In this document: piece after piece, positions 33,441-37,434 of the stretch
How the letters are laid out: each line of letters opens with the position of its first letter
Numbering within the stretch: the first letter of the stretch is position 1
Assembly: GCF_009451885.1 (NCBI RefSeq)
Contig: NZ_WIAO01000043.1
Coordinates: forward strand, 1 to 37,434
Origin: Glycomyces albidus
Lineage (GTDB): Bacteria; Actinomycetota; Actinomycetes; Mycobacteriales; Micromonosporaceae
Length of the DNA stretch: 37,434 bases
Direction of reading: 5' to 3'
Translations under genes and position numbers: made by a program
The notes under the pieces: generated by a model
Seen by the model: the letters and a program-made list of their open reading frames with translations, nothing else
Told to the model about the DNA's origin: nothing
The model's database searches: none

Positions 33441-34825
33441 TGGGTCTTCCCAACCTGCAGCTCGTTGACCAGTTGCTTCACGGCCGCGGACATGATGATC
33501 TCACGCGTGAACCGGTCGGCGTGCGCCATGGCCTCCGCGTGCTGCTCATCGGTGGACTCGACCGCCAGGTGCGCCGCCTGCACGAACGCGTCGGCCATCG
33601 CCTCGCGGTCGATGCCGCGCGACCCGGTCCACAGCGGGTGCCCTGCGAGGACGTTCGCGGCGTCGTGGTCGATGCTGTGCGCGGAGACGATCGGCAGGCC
33701 GGTGGCCATGTACTCGTAGACCTTGCCGGAGGTGACGTAGCGGCCGCCGATGAGGATGAGGACCATCGCGTCCCACCGGGCGTACGTGGCGGCGACCTCG
33801 GCCTTGGCGACCGGGCCGCCGTAGCTGACGCCCTCGTCCTCGGCGGCGTGGATCAGGTCCACGTGCGGGCTGGAGCCGCGGCGGGCGCCGTTGCCGATGT
33901 GGCCGCGGAACTCGAACCGGGCGTTCGCCAGCAGCGGGTCGCGCCCGCGCGCCACCCGCCACGCGTCGAGGACGAGCTTGAGGTGGTCGGTGGAGAAGTT
34001 GACCGTGCCGAGGTACCCGAAGACGAGCCCGGCCTCCGGGTCGGGGCGGTGGGTGCGCCCGGGGGAGCTGTCGGCGTCGTAGCCGTTGCGCACCACGTGG
34101 ACTCGGTGCGCGAGCTCGGGGTAGCGGGCCCGGTAGTGCTCGGCGATCGGATCGTTGACGACCCACAGGCTGACCGCGGACTCGAGGATGCGCTGCTCCC
34201 AGCGGCCCTTCTCGGAGTCCTTGGTGAACGCCTCGCAGCCGTCGATGACGTCGATCGACCAGCCGTCGCGGAAGTCGACGGCGTACGGGACGCGGGCCTC
34301 CTCCCACAGCTTCCAGGCCGCGGCGAGGTTCACGTAGGGCACGCAGCTCGCGAGCAGCAGGTCGGCGGGCCGCTCCCGGTGGAGGCGCAGCACCGCGTCC
34401 TCGAGCGCGCCGCGCCAGTCGCCGAAGCTCGGCTCGGGGAAGACCTTCTGCTGCCGCTCGACCAGGGCCCTGACCCACGGGTACGGGGCGGCGGCGCGCT
34501 CCTCGCTGTAGCGGCGGATGTCCGTCTCCAGGTCGTCGCGGCGCAGCGGGAGCTTGACGACCTGCACGCGCGGGTCGACCTGCTCCGTCAGCGTGTGGTC
34601 GACGCCGGAGTCCAGTTCCCAGGACTCGTCCTCGACGGTGACGACGGTGACGTCCCAGCCTTGGGCGGTGAACTGGTTCGCGGTCTCGCGCATGCGGTAC
34701 GCGCAGCTCTTCGCGGCCGGGGGGAACCCGACCGCGAGGTAGATGAGGTGGGGGCGCTGCCCGTCGCGCCCTGGTCCGGGTGCTCCGTCGATCCGAGCGG
34801 CCCCGGGCATTGAGAACGCTGACAT
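33437..34825 (-). CDS. GT4-type glycosyltransferase
   Basis: 462 residues from ATG 34825; the frame also allows ATG 34843, which lacks a Shine-Dalgarno. HLIYLAVGFPPAAKSCAYRM is the acceptor-domain glycine loop. VDFRDGWSIDV, VVRNGYD and FGYLGTVNFSTDHLKLVLDAW lead to the donor site GKVYEYMATGLPIVSAHS. The pattern (PPAA start, D-FRD, YLG, VYEYMA-GLP) is common in WbuB/WcaI-like enzymes that transfer amino sugars such as FucNAc or ManNAcA. It is coupled to the following large glycosyltransferase. TAACGT eight bases before ATG 34825 suggests its own near-leaderless promoter. Confidence 0.85.
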   Translation of the reverse strand: MSAFSMPGAARIDGAPGPGRDGQRPHLIYLAVGFPPAAKSCAYRMRETANQFTAQGWDVTVVTVEDESWELDSGVDHTLTEQVDPRVQVVKLPLRRDDLETDIRRYSEERAAAPYPWVRALVERQQKVFPEPSFGDWRGALEDAVLRLHRERPADLLLASCVPYVNLAAAWKLWEEARVPYAVDFRDGWSIDVIDGCEAFTKDSEKGRWEQRILESAVSLWVVNDPIAEHYRARYPELAHRVHVVRNGYDADSSPGRTHRPDPEAGLVFGYLGTVNFSTDHLKLVLDAWRVARGRDPLLANARFEFRGHIGNGARRGSSPHVDLIHAAEDEGVSYGGPVAKAEVAATYARWDAMVLILIGGRYVTSGKVYEYMATGLPIVSAHSIDHDAANVLAGHPLWTGSRGIDREAMADAFVQAAHLAVESTDEQHAEAMAHADRFTREIIMSAAVKQLVNELQVGKTQ

Positions 34826-34833
34826 AGTAGTGG

Positions 34834-34839
34834 ACGTTA
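34834..34839 (-). promoter_or_regulatory. candidate -10 TAACGT for the glycosyltransferase pair
   Basis: Reverse-strand TAACGT is eight bases before ATG 34825, one base longer than the other leaderless cases here. It falls inside the longer alternative reading frame, so it also affects the start choice. The gap 34840-34928 shows no terminator. Confidence 0.35.
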
Positions 34840-34928
34840 GCATGGAACGGAAGGACCCCGAGCCGACCGGATCGCGTTTGTGCGGCCGCGCCCGCGTCGG
34901 TGCCGCGGTCCTTCCGGCCCGCTTCCGG

Positions 34929-36017
34929 CTACTTCGGCAGGTGCGCTTCGAGCGTCCGCACGACCGCGAGTCCGGCGGTGCCGTCCCCGTACGGGTCGTC
35001 CAGCCGCGCCGCGGGCGCCGGGCGTGTCGCGGTCCGGTGCCACTCCTCGACCGGCAGCCGGTCGGGGCGCGGCACGAGCACGTTCCACCCGCCTTCGAGG
35101 GTCTCGACCCACTCGGTCTCGGTCCGCAGCGTCGTGCACGGGCGGCCGAGCAGGTAGGCCTCCTTCTGGAGACCGCCCGAGTCGGTGACCACGCCCGAGG
35201 ACGCGAGCACCGCGGCCACGAGCTTGCGGTACGGCAGGGGCTTCCCGGCGAACACCGAGCCCTGCGTCAGCTTGAGCCCGTACTGGTCGGCCTTGGCCTG
35301 GAGCCGCGGGTGCGCGAGCAGCGCGACCGGCACCGGCAGTGCGGCCATCGACTCGACGAGCGCGGCCAGCAGCTCGGGGTCGTCGGTGTTCTCGGCGCGG
35401 TGCAGGGTCGACACCAGGAACGGCGCGTCCGGGTCGATCCCGGCGGGCAGCTCGGGGCGGTCCCCGGCGGCGAGGACGGCGTCGCGGGTGTGGAAGCACA
35501 CGTCGACCATGACGTCGCCGACGTTCACGGCGCGCTCGCCCAGGCCCTCGCTCGCCAGGTGCCGCACGGCCTCGTCGGTGGGGGCCAGCAGCAGGTCCGC
35601 GCAGTGGTCGGTGAGGACCCGGTTGTGCTCCTCGGGCATGCGCCGGTTGAACGAGCGCAGGCCCGCCTCCAGGTGCGCGACCGGCAGGTGCTGCTTCACC
35701 GCCGACAGCGCCCCCGCGATGGTGGAGTTCGTGTCCCCGTACACGAGCACCCAGTCGGGCCGCTCGGCGTCGAGGATCGGGTCGATCGCGGCCAGCATCG
35801 CGCCGGTCTGCGCGCCGTGGGAGCCCGAGCCGATGCCCAGGTGGAAGTCGGGCTCGGGGATGCCGAACTCGGTGAAGAACACGTCCGAGAGCTCGGGGTC
35901 GTAGTGCTGGCCGGTGTGGACGACGACGTGCCGGTGGCCGGTGCCGGCGAACGCCTTCGCGACCGCGCCGAGCTTCACCAGTTGCGGGCGCGCGCCCACG
36001 ATGCTGACGACCTTCAT
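34929..36017 (-). CDS. wecB: non-hydrolysing UDP-GlcNAc 2-epimerase family (WbpI-like)
   Basis: 362 residues from ATG 36017, AAGGAG six bases upstream. GARPQLVK (8-15), HTGQHYD (34-40), YGDTNST (93-99, Asp95), HLEAGLRS (115-122, Glu117), RRMPEE (125-130) and HRAEN are the family's active-site motifs, and TDSGGLQKEA binds the nucleotide. The late RTETEWVETLEGGWN block resembles WbpI/WlbD, which epimerise UDP-2,3-diacetamido-glucuronic acid, more than WecB, which has a TTERPE version. Directly behind the acyltransferase gene, a WbpI role fits best. Simple UDP-GlcNAc to UDP-ManNAc conversion remains possible. Confidence 0.9.
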   Translation of the reverse strand: MKVVSIVGARPQLVKLGAVAKAFAGTGHRHVVVHTGQHYDPELSDVFFTEFGIPEPDFHLGIGSGSHGAQTGAMLAAIDPILDAERPDWVLVYGDTNSTIAGALSAVKQHLPVAHLEAGLRSFNRRMPEEHNRVLTDHCADLLLAPTDEAVRHLASEGLGERAVNVGDVMVDVCFHTRDAVLAAGDRPELPAGIDPDAPFLVSTLHRAENTDDPELLAALVESMAALPVPVALLAHPRLQAKADQYGLKLTQGSVFAGKPLPYRKLVAAVLASSGVVTDSGGLQKEAYLLGRPCTTLRTETEWVETLEGGWNVLVPRPDRLPVEEWHRTATRPAPAARLDDPYGDGTAGLAVVRTLEAHLPK

Positions 36018-36620
36018 TCAGGACTCCTTGTCGATCTCGGTGAGGGTGCCGTCCCGCTCTTCGAACCGGTCGCCGGTGTCGGGGCAGACCCAGACGGCGT
36101 CGCCCCCGGACTCGAGGCGCCGGCCGGTCCGCCCGATCCACGCGGCGCGCTTGGCGGGGACGCCCATGACGAGCGCGAAGTCCGGGACGTCCTTGGTGAC
36201 CACGGCCCCGGCCGCGACCATCGACCAGCGGCCGATGCGGACGGGGGCGACGCACACCGCGCGGGCGCCGATGGACGCGCCCTCGGCGACGTCGACGCCG
36301 ACGGCCTCCCAGTCCGAGGCCCCCTTGACCGAGCCGTCGGCGGCGACCGCGCGCGGGTTGTGGTCGTTCGTGAACACGGCCGCGGGGCCGACGAACACGC
36401 CGTCGGCGAGCGTCGCGGGCTCGTACACCAGCGCGTAGTTCTGGATCTTGACGTTGTCGCCGATGCGCACGCCGGTGCCGATGTAGGCGCCGCGGCCGAT
36501 GACGCAGTTCCGGCCGAGGCGGGCGTGCTCGCGGATCTGGGCGAGCTCCCACACCGAGGAGCCGTCACCGACCTCCGCGGTCTCGTGCACCTGGGAGGTT
36601 TCCTGGACCCTGTATGGCAT
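36018..36620 (-). CDS. left-handed beta-helix acyltransferase (WbpD-like)
   Basis: 200 residues from ATG 36620, with GGAGAAAG upstream. Hexapeptide repeats start at VHETAEVGDGSSVWELAQI and run through IGRGAYIGTGVRIGDNVKIQNYALVY. FTNDHNPRA (83-91) and VMGVPAKRAAWIGRTG are close to WbpD/WlbB, acetyl-CoA enzymes that N-acetylate UDP-GlcNAc3NA. A C-terminal tail with VCPDTGDRFEE follows. The stop abuts the ATG of the 2-epimerase, so the two are one operon. The leader contains an unusual repeat array (36639-36785). The acyl group may differ from acetyl. Confidence 0.88.
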   Translation of the reverse strand: MPYRVQETSQVHETAEVGDGSSVWELAQIREHARLGRNCVIGRGAYIGTGVRIGDNVKIQNYALVYEPATLADGVFVGPAAVFTNDHNPRAVAADGSVKGASDWEAVGVDVAEGASIGARAVCVAPVRIGRWSMVAAGAVVTKDVPDFALVMGVPAKRAAWIGRTGRRLESGGDAVWVCPDTGDRFEERDGTLTEIDKES

Positions 36621-36638
36621 TCGCTGCTTTCTCCGGGT

Positions 36639-36785
36639 TCGACTGTGTTGCTCGACGGCTGTGCTGTTCGACGACCGTACTGTCCGACTGAGCTGCCGTG
36701 CTGTTCGACCGTGTTGCTCGACCTTGGCCTCTCGACCTTGGCCTCCCGACCTTGGCCGCTCGACCGTGCTGCTCGACGGTTCAAC
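36639..36785. repeat. TCGAC-phased degenerate repeat array in the acyltransferase leader
   Basis: About ten units begin with TCGAC (or TCCGAC/CCGAC) at 13-22-base intervals. Three near-identical 14-base units stand in tandem at 36718-36759 (TCGACCTTGGCCTC twice, then CCGACCTTGGCCGC). They are flanked by TCGACCGTGTTGC and TCGACCGTGCTGC. The array lies between the likely -10 at 36816 and the acyltransferase ATG, so it would be transcribed. It is open in the acyltransferase frame, but the predicted peptide is low-complexity, so I treat it as leader. Confidence 0.65.
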
Positions 36786-36815
36786 GGTGCGGCCGCCCGG
36801 GCATCGGACCGGCCG

Positions 36816-36821
36816 ATTATA
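36816..36821 (-). promoter_or_regulatory. consensus -10 TATAAT for the minus-strand operon
   Basis: Reverse-strand TATAAT, a perfect -10, stands about 195 bases before the acyltransferase ATG. No good -35 is seen 16-18 bases away. If used, the mRNA leader carries the TCGAC repeat array. Bases 36830-36965 of this 417-base divergent gap show nothing else; TACGAT at 36976-36981 may serve the plus-strand gene. Confidence 0.45.
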
Positions 36822-37037
36822 CGAGCAGCCTTTCACGGGCGCGCCGGGCGAAGCCGCGGCAGTGCGGTCCCCGCGGCCGCCGCGCGGGCCCGGACGCCGT
36901 GCGCGAACGGACGCGGAACGCCGCCGCGCCGGAACCCCAACAGCAGGGAAACGCCGGGTGAATCCTCTCGTTGCGTACGATGTGCCCGCCGGACCCCACG
37001 CTCGACCGGCAGTCGTACGGTTGAACTCGGAGGAACG

Positions 37038-37434
37038 ATGGCGGAGCACCCCCGGCGGATCGTGATGCTCGTCCAGAACGGCGTCACCGGCGATTCGCGC
37101 GTGCAGAAGGAGGCCGAGTCGGCCGCTGCGGCCGGCTACGAGGTCGTCCTGCTCGGCGCGTCCCCGAACGGGAAGGCCGAGGAGTGGGCGCTCGGCGGCG
37201 CCGCCGTCCGGCTCGTGCCCGTCAACCGCGTCTTCGACCGCCGCCGCCACGAGATGCGCCGCGGCTGGCTCCGCTCCCCGCTCGCGTACCCGCCCGGCCC
37301 GCTCGCCGCCTACCGGCACCGGCAGGCCCGCGCCTGGCGCGCCGACCTCGACACCGACCGCGCCCGCGGCCGCTCCGGGCTCGCGCTCGCGCCCCGCGAG
37401 GCCGCGTACCGGCTGTTCTGGGGCTGGACCGGCG
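37038..37434 (+). CDS. glycosyltransferase, N-terminal fragment
   Basis: Read directly from the sequence: ATG 37038 with GGAGG four bases upstream, open to the window edge (132 codons). RRIVMLVQNGVTGDSRVQKE matches the start of the glycosyltransferase at 28760 (RRVVMVVPNRIDGDSRVQKA), including the following AAGYEVVLLG strand and the basic stretch with SPLAYPPGPLAAYR. It is therefore probably a paralogous GT4-type enzyme. The donor domain lies beyond the window. Confidence 0.78.
   Translation, partial: MAEHPRRIVMLVQNGVTGDSRVQKEAESAAAAGYEVVLLGASPNGKAEEWALGGAAVRLVPVNRVFDRRRHEMRRGWLRSPLAYPPGPLAAYRHRQARAWRADLDTDRARGRSGLALAPREAAYRLFWGWTG

Noticed and set aside
36639..36785. CRISPR array
   Set aside because: Units are 13-22 bases, degenerate and without unique spacers; no cas genes are in the window.
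36018..37319. 433-residue version of the acyltransferase starting upstream of the repeat array
   Set aside because: The extra N-terminus is low-complexity Ser/Arg/Gln sequence across the repeats and the TATAAT; the hexapeptide protein starts cleanly at ATG 36620 with a Shine-Dalgarno.
1..37434. tRNA, rRNA or riboswitch genes
   Set aside because: No cloverleaf with a recognisable T-loop GGTTCRA set, rRNA-like sequence or known riboswitch core was seen; a covariance-model search would be needed to be sure.

Overview
The window is very G+C-rich, densely coded DNA from an actinomycete. Three things point there: GTG/TTG starts, many apparently leaderless genes, and the gene order DUF1998 helicase / bldG / anti-sigma factor / hppA / topA, which I recall from Streptomyces. 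Protein style (MDH, DUF3263, DUF3109-like and Stealth proteins) suggests Glycomycetaceae (Glycomyces or Stackebrandtia type), but that is inference without a search.

Layout. 1-5,900: truncated TauE/SafE permease (-), N-terminally truncated TnpB remnant ending on the Shine-Dalgarno of mdh, malate dehydrogenase, PAP2 phosphatase, APC permease, then HAD phosphatase plus DUF3263 gene (-). 5,800-9,400: a 31-residue membrane peptide coupled to a nitrobindin-like heme protein, an orphan HicB-like gene (-), an A+T-rich patch with two DnaA-box-like repeats, and a DUF1998 helicase (-). 9,500-15,900: bldG, its coupled anti-sigma factor, K+-independent proton-pumping pyrophosphatase, and topoisomerase I with a lysine-rich tail. 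16,000-37,434: a long cell-surface glycopolymer locus, interrupted only by a DUF3109-like gene and a TIM-barrel isomerase.

The glycopolymer locus holds a GT4 glycosyltransferase, an IspD/TarI-like and a LicC-like nucleotidyltransferase, a membrane-anchored CDP-glycerol-type glycerophosphotransferase, a Stealth sugar-phosphate transferase, and a six-gene operon (DegT aminotransferase, Gfo/Idh oxidoreductase, unknown protein, nucleotide-sugar dehydrogenase, GT4, GalE). This meets a convergent four-gene minus-strand group (acyltransferase, UDP-GlcNAc 2-epimerase, two glycosyltransferases) at a 20-bp-stem terminator. A further glycosyltransferase runs off the right edge.

Taken together, the dehydrogenase, oxidoreductase, aminotransferase, acyltransferase and 2-epimerase match all five steps of the WbpA-B-E-D-I route to UDP-2,3-diacetamido-mannuronic acid, known from Gram-negative O-antigens. 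Alongside them are teichoic-acid-type and Stealth-type phosphotransferases. The simplest reading is an actinobacterial wall or capsule polymer that contains diacetamido-uronic acid and phosphodiester links. The Stealth gene and the DegT operon share a 30-bp promoter-region motif, which suggests joint regulation.
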